Source: Armigeres subalbatus
Taxonomy: Eukaryota; Arthropoda; Insecta; Diptera; Culicidae
Length of the DNA: 64,000 bases
Direction: 5' to 3'
Assembly (NCBI RefSeq): GCF_024139115.2
Contig: NC_085139.1
Coordinates: 67,251,203 to 67,315,202, forward strand
Shown here: positions 10,691 through 22,980 of the stretch, one piece after another
Layout of the letters: each line of letters begins with the position of its first letter
Numbering within the stretch: the first letter of the stretch is position 1
Program-made: the position numbers and the translations under genes
The notes under the pieces: generated by a model
The model's input: only the letters and a program-made list of their open reading frames with translations
Told to the model about the DNA's origin: nothing
Databases searched by the model: none

Positions 10691-11258
10691 AAGCAACAGC
10701 ATCAAAATTTAAGAAAATTTTTAATTCATGATTTTCTATTGAGTTGAAACTTTGCACAGTTTTTCAATTTCATCTAAATCGTCATTTTTCGATATCAAAT
10801 CTTCATATTGAGTCACGACTAACTTTTCAAAAGGGTGTATGTGAAAATGGTTCAAAAATATTTAAAAAGCTGCACAGCAAAAACGGAATGTTCGATTGTT
10901 ATGATTTTTCAGCAAAGTTAGACAACTAAATGGTGATTCTTAAGAAAATGTGCACAGTAAAAAATAATTTTTTGCCTTTAAAAATATCATTTTTGTCACA
11001 AAACTCAAATATCTCAAAACCCTATCTTTTTTCGAACGTAATTTTTTAGGAAAACGGTCCATTATATTAGCTATCTACCATAAAAATTTGGTGATGGTAA
11101 ACTAATAAACAAAAAAGTTATGACATTTCAAACATTTCACAATTTTCACATATAGTAAACAAAAAAAATTTCCGTGTATTTTTTTTTTTTCAAGAATCGC
11201 AGTTTGATGCTGATTTTATTGTTAAGGGCCTTGCGTGAGTTAAACAAGTTGTTTGTAT

Positions 11259-11298
11259 GATATTCCATATTTATGTATTCATCGATATTATGTATATT
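11259..11298. other. Spacer between inverted arm and TIR element
   Basis: AT-rich; ends in ATT, a possible 3-bp duplication repeated at 16855-16857. Confidence 0.4.
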
Positions 11299-11555
11299 CA
11301 CCCTTATTCTTGTTTACGTCCGTATCGGACTTTCGAACGAACGTCTCGATTCGAATGAGTTCGAAAATGGTATTCCCGTTTTCGAACGAATGCTTTACGG
11401 ATGAGATTCGTATGCGAAAAAGTGTTGCCCTGTCGACGAGCAATTTCGCAACAATTCTAAGCTGTCAAAAAGCAAAGAAACAAAACAAAACAATGATCAA
11501 AAACTTTCCGGTTAGAATGTTTAATTATAAATGATCATCAGTTTTTTTCGCAATT

Positions 11556-12750
11556 TTTAATCAAATATCGCGGTAACGGTATCGGGAAGAACTACTAAAT
11601 TAGACGGGTAATGAGACGATTGTGTAAGAATTCCGCACCGGTGGGTTCCAGCTGCTGATAATACATACGACCAAATTTGTCCAGCTTGTGGCGGATATCC
11701 AGCATATGCAGACCCTCGCCTGTATGGAATCATTTGCGAGAAAATACAACCATTATTCGAAGGATCTGTTACCACGAAACTCCGAGGATTACATTATGAG
11801 TGACCAACACTGTGCCATTTCCAGAAACAGCTGTTTCAAGAATCGAAAACAAGACGGAGATGATTACGGTGCGCTGAAGCATTCCCTGCTATCCGTCGCT
11901 GGGATTAGTTTTATAATTTTGCATGTTTGATTGAATGATATTTGAGGTGTTTTGAATGTTAAGTTCCGCACGATACAACATGCAAAGAAATTCTAAAAAT
12001 GAGTTCCGAAGAGAATACAATGAATGCTAATGGTGATAATAAATCAAATATAAATTAAACCCTAACGTCTAAATTTATTAAAATTCGTTGATTTCCTTGA
12101 TTTCTCTAATCATAAATAAGAATAGAGCACCTATTACACAATTACATGTGAATAATTGAAACGAGATTCAGATTTTCAATGCTAATGTAAGCTCATGAAC
12201 ATTTCTAGGATCCTAAATGTCCGGGCAAAATATAAAAAAGAACTTTTTTTTTAGTTTCAGCCCAAATCATGTAATACAACACCTCTCTTAACGTGATTGT
12301 TTATGAATAAGCTCCTGACGAGTCTTCAAAGTGATATATTTTTTAGGCGACTTCCGGATTTTGACGAGATGCTCTGGGTAACCTGCAGGGGATATTCCCG
12401 TTTTCAAATAAAATGTGTCAAAAGACTGATCTTTCATCAGGACTAATTCAAATTCCACAGAAAATCCTTCTGAAATTCGAAAGGAATTTTATTTATGAGT
12501 TTCCATGGCAAATTTATTTGAACTTCCAAGAAATATTCTTCTGAAAATCTACGGGATTTTCTTTTGAATTTTTTTTTTGAATTACGATGAGGTTTCAATT
12601 GAACTTCAAGGAGAAATTTCGAAAGAAATTCCCAGAAGTACGCAGAGGATTAGGATAAATTCGGAAAACAAACCCTAGAAAATTTCAGAAGAATTTTCGG
12701 AAGAAATACCTTGTATTTTCCAAAAGAAAATGTAGGAATTCTCAAGACTC
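11556..12750. other. Interior of TIR element, no gene
   Basis: Small reading frames only. From about 12400 on, words such as GAATTTCC and AAATTCT appear at loose spacing and grade into the minisatellite, as if these are older, decayed repeat units. Confidence 0.5.
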
Positions 12751-12759
12751 GTAATGGCG

Positions 12760-15700
12760 GTTCAAGAAAGACTAAAACGAATTCATCCTGGATTTTATCT
12801 AGAAGTTCCTCCAGAAGGTTTTTTTTCAGGAATTCCTTTTGGAGTTTCTCCAAAATCTCACACTAGAGTTCCTCCGGAAATTCCTTCTACAATTTCTCTA
12901 GGAATTAATCCGGGGATTCCTGGAGGAATTTCTGTAGGAACTCCTGTAGAATTTTTGAAGGAAATCCAGAAGTGATCCACAGAGGAGATTTTGGAAGAAT
13001 TCCCGGATACTTTGTTGGGGGTATTTATGGAGAAATGTCTGGAAGATTTCCTAGACGATCTGTAGAAGGAAAAATTCTTCCGCAAACTCCTCTAGGAATT
13101 CCTCCGGAAGTTCCTCTAGGAGTTCCCCCGGAAGTTTCTTCGAAAGTTCCTCCAGGAATTCATCCGGAAGTTCTTCCAGGAATTCTTCCGGAAGTTCCTC
13201 TAGGAATTCATGTCGAAGAGCCTCTATCGATTTCTCCAGATGTTCCTTTAGAAGTTCCTCTTGGCATTCATCCGGGAGTTCTACTAGGGTGCCTCCGGGA
13301 GTTCCTCAAGCAATTCAAGTTTCTCTAGGAATTTCTCCGCAAACTCGTCTAGGATTTCCAGCGAAAGTTCTTCTAGGAATTCCTCCAAAAGTTTCTATAG
13401 GAATTCCTACGTGATTTCTTATAGGGATTCCTCCAGAAGTTCCTCTAGGAATTCCTCCGGTAGTTTCTCTAGCCATTACTCCAGAAGTTGCTCTATGAAT
13501 TCTTCTGGAAGTTTCTCTAGGATTTCTGCACAAGCTTCTCTAGGAATTCCTCCGGAAGATCTTCTAGAAATCCTTCCAGAAGTTTTCCACGAATTCCTCC
13601 GGAAGATCCTCCTAGAATTCCTTCGGAAGTTCCTCCTGGAATTTCTCCGGAAGTTCCTCCTGGAATTTCTCCGGATGTTGCTTCTGGAATTCCTCCGGAA
13701 GTTCCTCCTGGAATTCCTCCGGAAGTTCCTCCTGGAATTCCTCCGGAAGTTCCTCCTGGAATTCCTCCGGAAGTTCCTCCTGGAATTCCTCCGGAAGTTC
13801 CTCCTAGAATTCCTCCGGAAGTTCCTCCTAGAATTCCTCCGGAAGTTCCTCCTGGAATTCCTCCGAAAGTTCCTCCTGGAATTCCTCCGGAAGTTCCTCC
13901 AGGAATTCCTCCGGAAGTTCCTCCTGGAATTCCTCCGGAAGTTCCTCCTGGAATTCCTCCGGAAGTTCCTCCTGGAATTCCTCCGGAAGTTCCTCCTGGA
14001 ATTCCTCCGGAAGTTCCTCCTGGAATTCCTCCGGAAGTTCCTCCTGGAATTCCTCCGGAAGTTCCTCCTGGAATTCCTCCGGAAGTTCCTCCTGGAACTT
14101 TTCGGAAGTTCCTCCTGGAATTCCTCCGGAAGTTCCTCCTGGAACTCTTCGAAAGTTCCTCCTGGAGTTCCTCCGGAAGTTCCTCCTGGAACTCCTCCGG
14201 AAGTTCTTCCTGAAACTCCGGAAGTTCTTCCTGAAACTCCTCCGGAAGTTCCTCTTGGAACTCCTACGGAAGTTCCTCTTGGAACTCCTACGGAAGTTCC
14301 TCTTGGAACTCCTGCAGAAGTTCCTTATGGAACTCCTACGGAAGTTCCTCTTGGAACTCCTCCGGAAGTTCTTCTTGGAACTCCTGCGGAAGTTCCTCTT
14401 GGAACTCCTGCGGCAGTTCCTCTTGGAACTCCTGCGGAAGTTTCTCTTGCAACTCCTGCGGAAGTTCCTCTTGGAACTCCTGCGGAAGTTCCTCTTGGAA
14501 CACCTCCGGAAGTTCCTTTTGGAACACCTCCGGAAGTTCCTCTTGGAACTCCTCCGGAAGTTCCTCTTGGAACTCCTCCAGACAGAAGTTACTTTTGGAA
14601 CTCCTCCAGGCAGAATTTACTTTTGGAACTCCTCCGGAAGTTCCTCTTGGAACTCCTACGGAAGTTCCTCTTGGAACTCCTACGGAAGTTCCTCTTGGAA
14701 CTCCTGCGGAAGTTCCTTATGGAACTCCTTCGGAAGTTCCTCTTGGAACTCCTCCGGAAGTTCTTCTTGGAACTCCTGCGGAAGTTCCTCTTGGAACTCC
14801 TGCGGAAGTTCCTCTTGGAACTCCTGCGGAAGTTCCTCTTGGAACTCCTGCGGAAGTTCCTCTTGGAACTCCTGTGGAAGTTCCTCTTGGAACTCCTGCG
14901 GAAGTTCCTCTTGGAACTCCTGCGGAAGTTCCTCTTGGAACTCCTGCGGAAGTTCCTCTTGGAACTCCTGCGGAAGTTCCTCTTGGAACTCCTGCGGAAG
15001 TTCCTCTTGGAACTCCTGCGGAAGTTCCTCTTGGAATTCCTGCGAAAGTTCGTCTCCTGTGGAAGTTCCTCCTGGAACTCCTGCGGAAGTTCCTCCTGGA
15101 ACTCCTGCGGAAGTTCCTCCTGGAACTCCTGCGGAAGTTCCTCCTGGAACTCCTGCGGAAGTTCCTCCTGGAACTCCTGCGGAAGTTCCTCCTGGAACTC
15201 CTGCGGAAGTTCCTCCTGGAACTCCTGCGGAAGTTCCTCCTGGAACTTCTGTGGAAGTTCCTCCTGGAACTCCTGCGAAAGTTCCTCCTGGAACTCCTGC
15301 GGAAGTTCCTCCTGGAACTCCTGCGGAAGTTCCTCCTGGAACTCCTGCGGAAGTTCCTCCTGGAACTCCCGCGGAAGTTCCTTCTGGAACTCCTGCGGAA
15401 GTTCCTTCTGGAACTTCTCCGAAAGTTCCTTCTGGAACTTCTCCGAAGAGTTCCTCAAGGATTTCTTTTGGAAGTTTCTCTGGGAATCCATTCGAGAGTT
15501 CCTCTTGGAACTTCTTCGGAAGTTCCTCCTAGAACTTCTCTGATAGTTCCTCCAGGATTTCTTTCAGGAATTCCTTCAGGCATTTCTCCGGCTGTTCCTA
15601 AAGAATTTTGGTCAGGAATTACTTCGGAAGTTTCGCCAGGAATTCCCTCGAAAGATCCTCCAGAAATTTCTTCGCAAGTTTCTCCAAGAATTCCTTCGGA

Positions 15701-15760
15701 AGTTCCGCTTGGAATACCTTCAAACTTCCACGGAAAAGTTTTCTGTATTTCCAGGGAAAA
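12760..15760. repeat. 24-bp minisatellite array
   Basis: Tandem GGAAGTTCCTCCTGGAATTC plus CTCC (24 bp) with regional variants: TCCTGGAATTCCTCC at about 13600-14100, TCTTGGAACTCCTGC at about 14240-15050, TCCTGGAACTCCTGC at about 15060-15400, and decayed units at both flanks. A longer segment at about 14240-14590 recurs at about 14632-14980 (offset about 390 bp), so higher-order duplication took place. The period is 8 codons, so most of the six frames stay open for hundreds of codons; this explains apparent long repeat proteins here. Confidence 0.95.
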
Positions 15761-16650
15761 CTCTACAGAAATTCCACAGTTTTTTTTTTTGCTTTATATG
15801 TATCGTGATGCCATGGAAAATTTTCTAAACGGGAAATTTGTCTAAACTTGCAAACTCTACTGCATTCCCTCAGTACATGTATCTGATATTCTAGGAAAAA
15901 AATCTCCCAAATTTCTACGTGATTTTTTTTAAATTCCAAAGAAAATTCTATAGAATATCCATGGAAAATATTTCTTAATCTCCTCGGTTGACTTCTGCAC
16001 TTCTACGTACTTTTCTTCTTAATTTTCACAGGAAATTTGTCTGAATCCCCAAGGAAATTTTATTCAAACTTTCACGGATAAGAATTCTGAAATTCTACGC
16101 AAAATTCTCCTGAGATTCCATGAGACAATTCTTCAGAATTTGCTCAGAAAATGATCCCGAGTTTACACGTGACGTCTTACTGAATTTCCACGGCAAACTC
16201 TTCTGTATTTTCACAGGAAATTATTCTGCGATTCCATTTAAAAATCTGATATTCCCCGAGAAATTCGGTTGAATCTCTATGGAAACAATTCTGAATCTCT
16301 ACCGGACACTATTTTGAAATTCCAGAAAAAAAACTATCAGAATTTCCAGAATTCTTCAGAGATTCCATGACAAATTGCTTGGAATTCAGGAAAAATCTTT
16401 TGAATTCCCACGGGTAATTATTCTAAAATTTCAACGTTTATTTTAATTTCCACGGACAACTCTTTTGAATTTCTGCGAGAAATTATTTATTCTGAGATTC
16501 CAGAAAAATTGATTTGAATTTCCACATAAAATTTTCCCTAATTTCCACAGTCAATAATTTTAAGCTTTATCGGAAAATTATTCTGCATTTCCCTGTGAAA
16601 TTCCTTTGCACAAATTCCAGTTTCTTGGAAATTTTGATTGGTTTGCAATA
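15761..16650. repeat. Decayed minisatellite tail
   Basis: Loose repeats of GAAATTCC / TTCCACGG / AAAATTCTTCTG at 20-40-bp spacing. I read it as older, diverged units of the same array. No gene. Confidence 0.55.
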
Positions 16651-17034
16651 AACGCATTTCAATTCGCAAGGTCAGAGTGACGAATTGAAAAGGTATCAAA
16701 ATACGCATTCGAACGAAAACGGGAATGCGACAAACATTCGAAAGAGTGAAGTTCGAAAAATCGAATGGTTAGAATTGGTTCGAACGAAAACGGGAATACG
16801 AATTAGTGAAACGTTCTCACGTATCCGCTTCGAACGTAAACCAGAATGAGGGTGATTATATGTATAAATATTATATGTATAAATAAATAAAAATGAATTA
16901 ATATTATCCTAAGTATTAAATTAAATGTGGCAGTTACACAATGTTGTTATAGAAACTCTAAGAGTTTTGGGTTTGAATTTTGGTATGGGTTATGATATCA
17001 TGAAAACAGTTTATTAATACTTATTTTTTATTTA

Positions 17035-19159
17035 TTTTTATTCAATTTTTTTAAAATATCGAACACTTTTGAATTATTATCAGCACAGTTTGAGTATAGT
17101 TTTGCTTTAATTTTATTTTCCGACAATGGAATGAAACAGTGAAATTTTTGGGTTCCTTGGATCGTTTTCGCGTTATTAAATTGCTCGCTGAGCTCTGAAG
17201 CCTTTATTTCGTACTCTTCAGTAGTAGTAAAACAAAATGATAATTTGGTTAAATCTTTTCTTTTCTACGATTTGCCCAATCAAAAAGTTCTTTCGCAGTT
17301 TTAATTGGATGCTCACGTTCTTTGGCTAAACTTGCTCTTGTGGCCATGCGCTTTATTGTTCCTCCAATAGCATCACAAGGACCTTTGCCATGTGATGTAG
17401 CAAAAAAATGCCATTCTGCATCAATTCCGTACATTGATTTAAATTGACATAGGCTCGAAAAATTCTTACGATTTTTGTACTGCGACGCTGCTCCATCAGA
17501 CATGAAATATATCTTTTTGACTTCTTTATGCTTATCAACGCGTAAAAAGTTAATCATTTTTTCAATGAACAATGAACGGATACTGAATCGTGTCTTAAAT
17601 CTTCGGAATTTATAATAAAACTTAAGTGTTCAATTTGCGTACTTCCATTAAAATAAATAACGAATGGATGAATTGTAGCTTGTTGTACGTTCCAGTGATG
17701 GGACTGCACTTCATCTTGCAATACAAAGCTGTAATTTTCAGAAAAATCACAAATGACTAAAAATTCACCATTTTGTAATGTATTTTTCGTATTTTTAAAA
17801 AAGCTGGATTGTTCTGTTTTAATGAAATCGTGAGGGATTAAACTTTCTAATTTCAAGCAAAAATATGACACAAACTCATCTACAGGTTTTACAATAGTTT
17901 CTATGTCACACCTATCCGTGGTCACCCATTGCTCAAATGATAACTGATCAATATATTTTTCTTCAAACTCAGCGAATAAAGTATTTTCCAATGATGAAGA
18001 ATCTGGACAATCCGAACAAGATCGTAGATAGCAATTTGATGTTGTATTTTCACACAAAAGACTACCAGTTAACATTTTAATATCCTTTGTTAAATTGATT
18101 CTTTTCAAACTATGTAAAATAAGATTAATATTCTCATGGGTTGTGCACACACACATTATGTGTTCCTGAATTGGAAAGAAGCTTACATTGCCTTGGCCGA
18201 AGGCTTGCAAATGAGGAAAACCTATTTTAATATTATCGTGAATTTCCTTGAAGCGTGTGTACGCTTCTTTCAAAATCGTCATCATTAATCGTTTTTGGAT
18301 TGCTTGACGCTTTCCATCGTTTTTACTGATACATAATCTTTTGACCAGGCATAGCTCGACTTACTTCATCATCTTCAAAATATTGAACTACTATTTCTTT
18401 TGTCTCATCTGTTAATGCAGTACTAGACCTAGTATTTTTGGTTGAAAGACAGTTATTCTTCAATTGTTTTGCCTCTTTTACTGTATTTCTATTGGTTTTG
18501 AACTCATCAATGGCATCCTGAATAGACCACGAACTTGGCAGCATCGACAAAATCAATAATTTTTCTTTCCTTGTCGTGGCTGCATTCGAGAACCTTTCCT
18601 TCATATTTATAATTACCTCATCGTAGTCTGTATTTTCCACATCATCAGGTCCTAATTTGAAGAGGTTTCTTCGTACAGCTTCGTTTATTTCACGGTATTT
18701 TTGCTCCGGGTAATAAACGTAGTCCATCTTACTCCATTTAATCGGAGTCACTTTTATCCCAGCTATGCCCTCGTTGAAGCGTTCGATGTTGACCTTTTGG
18801 ATACACTCATCTTCCGATTGATTTGTTGAAACAGATTTCGCTGATGGTACGGTGGCAAGGCTCTCAGCACTTAATACTTCTGGTAATTCCTCAGTTGTTG
18901 TCGATACATCTGGCAATTCCTCAGTTGCTGTCGTTTTCGAACTTCCTGCGCTCTGCTCAACCGATGATATACAGATTGCTCTTTTGTCAACGTTTAGACG
19001 GCAGGACGTGCAAATGCGTAAATTTGTATTCAATGTGGACATTGGAGCATAACCAGTCGCTTTCAGTTTATCTATGGTGCTTTCGGTGAGATTTCGTAAC
19101 TCTTTTGAACACTTTTTTCCATCAAACGGCCTACAACAGTTGAGAAAGCGGCTACTCAT
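17035..19159 (-). pseudogene. DDE-type transposase pseudogene
   Basis: Three collinear frames, 19159-18323, 18285-17554 and 17572-17249, plus a fourth running to about 17041, join into one protein of roughly 690 residues. The N-terminal part has a C-rich head (NCCRPFDGKKCSKELRNLT, CTSCRLNVDKR) and a central PSSWSIQDAIDEF. The catalytic-looking part has CDFSENYSFVLQDE, SHHWNVQQATIHPF, MSDGAASQYKNRKNF and FATSHGKGPCDAIGGTIKR. The end has IQGTQKFHCFIP. I recognise these motifs from a multi-copy transposase-like family of insects and cnidarians but cannot assign the superfamily (Sola-like is a guess). Frame changes near 18330, 18300 and 17255 fall in short A runs, and one lies near 17570; they could be decay or sequencing error. 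Confidence 0.7.
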
Positions 19160-19627
19160 GTTGTTCGTAATATTTCAATAAACAAAATCACTTTTAAGTT
19201 TTTACTGACTAGTTTGGTGTCATTTGCTTGACTGAAGAAAAAAATTACTATAAGATCTTTAACAACCTTAGTAGTAGTAATTTTTTTGCTTTTTCGTGAG
19301 CATTGTCATGGTATATACCTATCATGCATTTGTTGTTGTTGAAGATACCCGTTTCCTCCCGATCATAAAGTCCATTCTCTAAGAGGTATATTTAAGCTAT
19401 AGACGTACACGTGTATATAAATCTTTGATTTTGCAGCTTTTGTCTTTAAAATAACATTTCTGATATGTTTCTATCAACGTTATTATCAACAGGTTTCAAC
19501 ACTATTAAAAGAATTTTTCGCCAGTCACGTGCAATGAAAATTATGACACTATCAATACTTTTGATCACAACACTGGATCGTGTCTAAGTTTCTTATAGAT
19601 GCTATGAATAATTAAATCAAAATATCA
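19160..19627. other. Flank of transposase pseudogene, no gene
   Basis: AT-rich sequence between the transposase start and the right inverted arm. No terminal inverted repeat of the transposase unit could be found. Confidence 0.5.
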
Positions 19628-20184
19628 TGAAAACAACTTGTTTAAATCACGTCCCTTAACAATAAAATCTGCATCAAACTGCAATTCTCGAAATAACTTA
19701 CACAGAAAAAAATTTTTTTACTAAATGTGAAAATTGTGAAATGTTTGAAATGTCATAACTTTTTTGTTTATTAGTTTACCATCACCAAATTTTATGGTAG
19801 ATAGCTAATATAATGGACCGTTTTCCTAAAAAACTACGTTCGAAAAAAGATAGGGTTTTGAGATATTTGAGTTTTGTGACAAAAATGATATTTTTAAAGG
19901 CAAAAAATTTTTTTTACTGTGCACATTTTCTTAAGAATCACCATTTAGTTGTCTAACTTTGCTGAAAAATCATAACAATCGAACATTCCGTTTTTGCTGT
20001 GCAGCTTTTTAAATATTTTTGAACCATTTTCACATACACCCTTTTGAAAAGTTAGTCGTGACTCAATATGAAGATTTGATATCGAAAAATGACGATTTAG
20101 ATGAAATTGAAAAACTGTGCAGAGTTTCAAATATTTTCGAAATGGTCGCTCAGGATCGACTGACATGCCCCCGTGGAATGCCTC

Positions 20185-21530
20185 ATGTACGAACTTTCTT
20201 CTGGAAGGAGATTCTCTATTTATCCCGTGGATTCGCATAAGTGTCTTTGCTTATGGAACCACCCCACCCATTTTTGGCCCTTCATACAGGAGTTTGATGA
20301 AATACATACAATAGTATAATCATGATCAAATCGTTTGTCAGATATGGCCAGTGCTATCGGCAGATGCCTTGCTACAATAGATGGTAGTATCATCATCATC
20401 ATCATCATCATCATTTTCAATTTTGGAAAAAATCTAACAAGAGATATAAACGTCGAAAACTATCGCAACAACCTCTATACGAAAGCTTTTGGTGTGCTCT
20501 ACAAGTCTTGTGAACATTGCGATTCGTTCCGTTCACGTTTTGTCCATGTTAAAGTGATTTTCAAGCTTTTAAGTGCATAAAAATACTGTCCCCCCCAAAC
20601 TCGTTGTTCTACAAAATTGAGTTTATGACAAATGATTGTTAATTTATTTTATTATAGTTCCTCTTTTTTCTCTGAAAATTTGAGTAATATAATTGCCCAT
20701 GTGCGATTTACCGTTAAATTCTTAAAAATCAGAAGCTGAACATTTGTCATAAATTTGCACGCTTAAATTTCTTCAAACAAGTTGTTCAAACAAAGAAGCT
20801 TCGATTTCACTTGTTACTAAGATGCACTCAATGTTAAAAGCATGCAAACATATGATGAAATTAACAAAATTTGGAAGTCGTTTGTTGCAAGCATCAAATA
20901 TCATATGATTTAATTTATGTTTTGTTCGAACAACTTGCTTGAAGAAATCCTAACGTGCAAATTTATGACAAATGTTCAGCTTCGGATTTTTAAGAATTTA
21001 ACGGTAAATCGCACATGGGCAATTATATTACTCAAATTTTCAGAGAAAAAAGAGGAACTATAATAAAATAAATTAACAATCATTTGTCATAAACTCAATT
21101 TTGTAGAACAACGAGTTTGGGGGGGACAGTATTTTTATGCACTTAAAAGCTTGAAAATCACTTTAACATGGACAAAACGTGAACGGAACGAATCGCAATG
21201 TTCACAAGACTTGTAGAGCACACCAAAAGCTTCCGTATAGAGGTTGTTGCGATAGTTTTCGACGTTTATATCTCTTGTTAGATTTTTTCCAAAATTGAAA
21301 ATGATGATGATGATGATGATGATGATACTACCATCTATTGTAGCAAGGCACCTGCCGATAGCACTGGCCATATCTGACAAACGATTTGATCATGATTATA
21401 CTATTGTATGTATTTCATCAAACTCCTGTATGAAGGGCCAAAAATGGGTGGGGTGGTTCCATAAGCAAAGACACTTATGCGAATCCACGGGATAAATAGA
21501 GAATCTCCTTCCAGAAGAAAGTTCGTACAT
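20185..21530. repeat. Long palindrome with 577-bp arms
   Basis: 20185-20761 and 20954-21530 are reverse complements with only a few differences seen (for example near 20366 and 20480). The 192-bp spacer is itself weakly palindromic (CTTCAAACAAGTTGTTC / GAACAACTTGCTTGAAG). Both arms carry an (ATC)n run and the same 81-codon frame in opposite directions. The outer 225 bp of each arm belongs to repeat X. Confidence 0.9.
20389..20414. repeat. (ATC)n microsatellite
   Basis: Eight to nine ATC units; inverted twin at about 21301-21326 and a third copy at about 28812-28837. It marks an end of repeat X. Confidence 0.9.
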
Positions 21531-22656
21531 ACAATAATATAATCTAGCCCTCGTTACCCAGATTGATCCAATAGATGGGGAGAAGAGCCCGCCCTTTATC
21601 CACGAGATGTTAACAATAGGAAGTTGGCGATTCCACTCTTCCTATCCAAATCGCTTCAATCGGGTGCCCTGATGGTTTTTTTTGTCAATAATCATATAAT
21701 TTGGTAAATATTTATGTGTATATATATATCATGTATAAAGGAATTCTCTCACCAAATTTTAAATCGCATGTCCTGGATGAGGGAGGACCTTTCTTCAACA
21801 TCAGCTAGTTTTAGATTTGTGCTGTCTTCAGAGATGGAAAACCAATAGTTGGGAATATTCTTTGTTCTTGTTTATTGTTCATGTTTGTCCTTGAAAAATA
21901 GACTTCTTGATTTCTGAAAAGATGAAATAAAAGGACAGATGGCAGTATCATAGATAATAACATTAGCGTCTTGATTAAAATGAATATGAAATCTGATTTT
22001 TTATCACAAACATTTTTTCCTATTTCTTATTTTTAGCATGGTAATCAGAGTATTTATGGTTTATGGTTCATCTTGATGACAATGAAGGACCAAAAATAAG
22101 GGTGACGGAACCGTAGACAGAGACCCATACACAAAACCCACGGGATAGAGAGAATCCCCTTCCAACAGTGTAATCGAACATACTAATAATTGGATTCGCT
22201 ATACTGCCGTGAATCGCATATTAGTCCAATATTCGCTGGGTTTTCTATTCATATGGGACAGATATGCGATTTACGGTAGAATACTTTTAGGACAAACATT
22301 TTGTCGAAATCCATATTAGCATATTTTTGCTTGAAATAATCCGATTTTTATAGAAATTGGAGAAGGGCTTCTGCCATGCAGTTTGTGAAGAATTTTCTTT
22401 GGAAATGTAAAAGAATTTCCAGCGTTGATAAAAAAAACTACTCTACAGAATAATAAGAATAATAAGAATAATCTGCGAAAACTCAAAAAATTGCTCGTGG
22501 AAATTCACGCGAAATTGGAAATTTCATGTGAAAATTTGAAAGATTATCACCATCTAAATTTAAGTTATTTAAGAAAAAGATATATAAAAATGAAAGATAA
22601 CAGATGCAATGATTCATTGTAGTGGGAGCTTGGGGAAATATAATGTTACCTATCAG

Positions 22657-22980
22657 CAAGGATGTTATCGATCATCCAGTAACTCGCGCTCGACCATTCC
22701 GCAGTCTGTCAAAAACTCACTCCAGAAGCTGAACCTCTAAATGCGTCGCATGGTGGACCTCCAGTGCGAAGGCCTTTCTACAACTCTGCCTAATGGTTCG
22801 TTGTTAGAATTCAACTAATAACGGAGTTATAGCGCTAGTTGCAGTAACTTAAACTAAATGATTGGAATTTTGTTATCATTTAGTCTAAGTTACTGACACT
22901 ATAGCAACAACTTCGTTACTAGTGGAATCCAAACAACGAACCCTAGGCAGAGTTGCAGAAAAACCCTCGCACCAGAAATC
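22657..22980 (-). mobile_element. Fold-back MITE family 2, truncated inverted copy
   Basis: Begins CAAGGATGTTATCGATCAT after the inverted TSD word CCTATCAG and pairs with 9126-9548. It stops at CACCAGAAATC (22980), 98 bp short of the other arm's end. It is the outermost part of the right inverted arm. Confidence 0.8.

Larger units (their letters stand above)
9224..11258 (+). repeat. Left arm of a large inverted repeat
   Basis: Matches the reverse complement of 19628-22980. 9224-10680 pairs with about 21536-22980 and 10720-11258 with about 19628-20135; the right arm carries an extra 1.35-kb palindrome at the join. The pairing includes the MITE at 9126-9548 with its TSD and the hairpin at 9925-10006. 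It therefore arose as an inverted duplication after those insertions. By eye the arms differ at a few percent of positions. Short reading frames in the arms appear twice but look like no known protein. Confidence 0.8.
11299..16854. mobile_element. 5.56-kb TIR element carrying a minisatellite
   Basis: Left end CACCCTTATTCTTGTTTACG and right end (reverse complement) CACCCTCATTCTGGTTTACG are inverted repeats. Further in, the word CGAACGAAAACGGGAAT recurs near both ends (about 11365-11385 inverted, and about 16710 and 16780). A 3-bp ATT flanks both ends, which is weak evidence of a target duplication. No transposase is visible inside; most of the interior is tandem or decayed tandem repeat. I infer a non-autonomous DNA transposon, family not recognised. 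Confidence 0.65.
19628..22980 (-). repeat. Right arm of the large inverted repeat
   Basis: Reverse complement of 9224-11258 with one extra block, the palindrome at 20185-21530. It ends sharply at 22980 inside the truncated fold-back MITE (22657-22980, inner TSD word CCTATCAG at 22649), where R1 coding sequence resumes. Arm identity is high but not perfect; for example GATAAAAAAAAAGAAATAGG near 10168 differs from its partner. Confidence 0.8.

Noticed and set aside
14589..15491. 300-codon minus-strand EELPQEFQ reading
   Set aside because: Same minisatellite read on the other strand.
13411..15543. 710-codon reading rich in LLEFLRKF repeats, as a coiled-coil or structural protein
   Set aside because: It is a by-product of a 24-bp minisatellite; other frames on both strands are equally open and the repeat type switches frame with unit variants.
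12760..15760. CRISPR-like regular repeats
   Set aside because: No unique spacers between units; contiguous tandem repeat in a eukaryotic genome.
20335..21380. The duplicated 81-codon frames (plus and minus) as a conserved gene
   Set aside because: They are the two arms of one palindrome, so the identity is DNA-level and the start is in an (ATC)n run.
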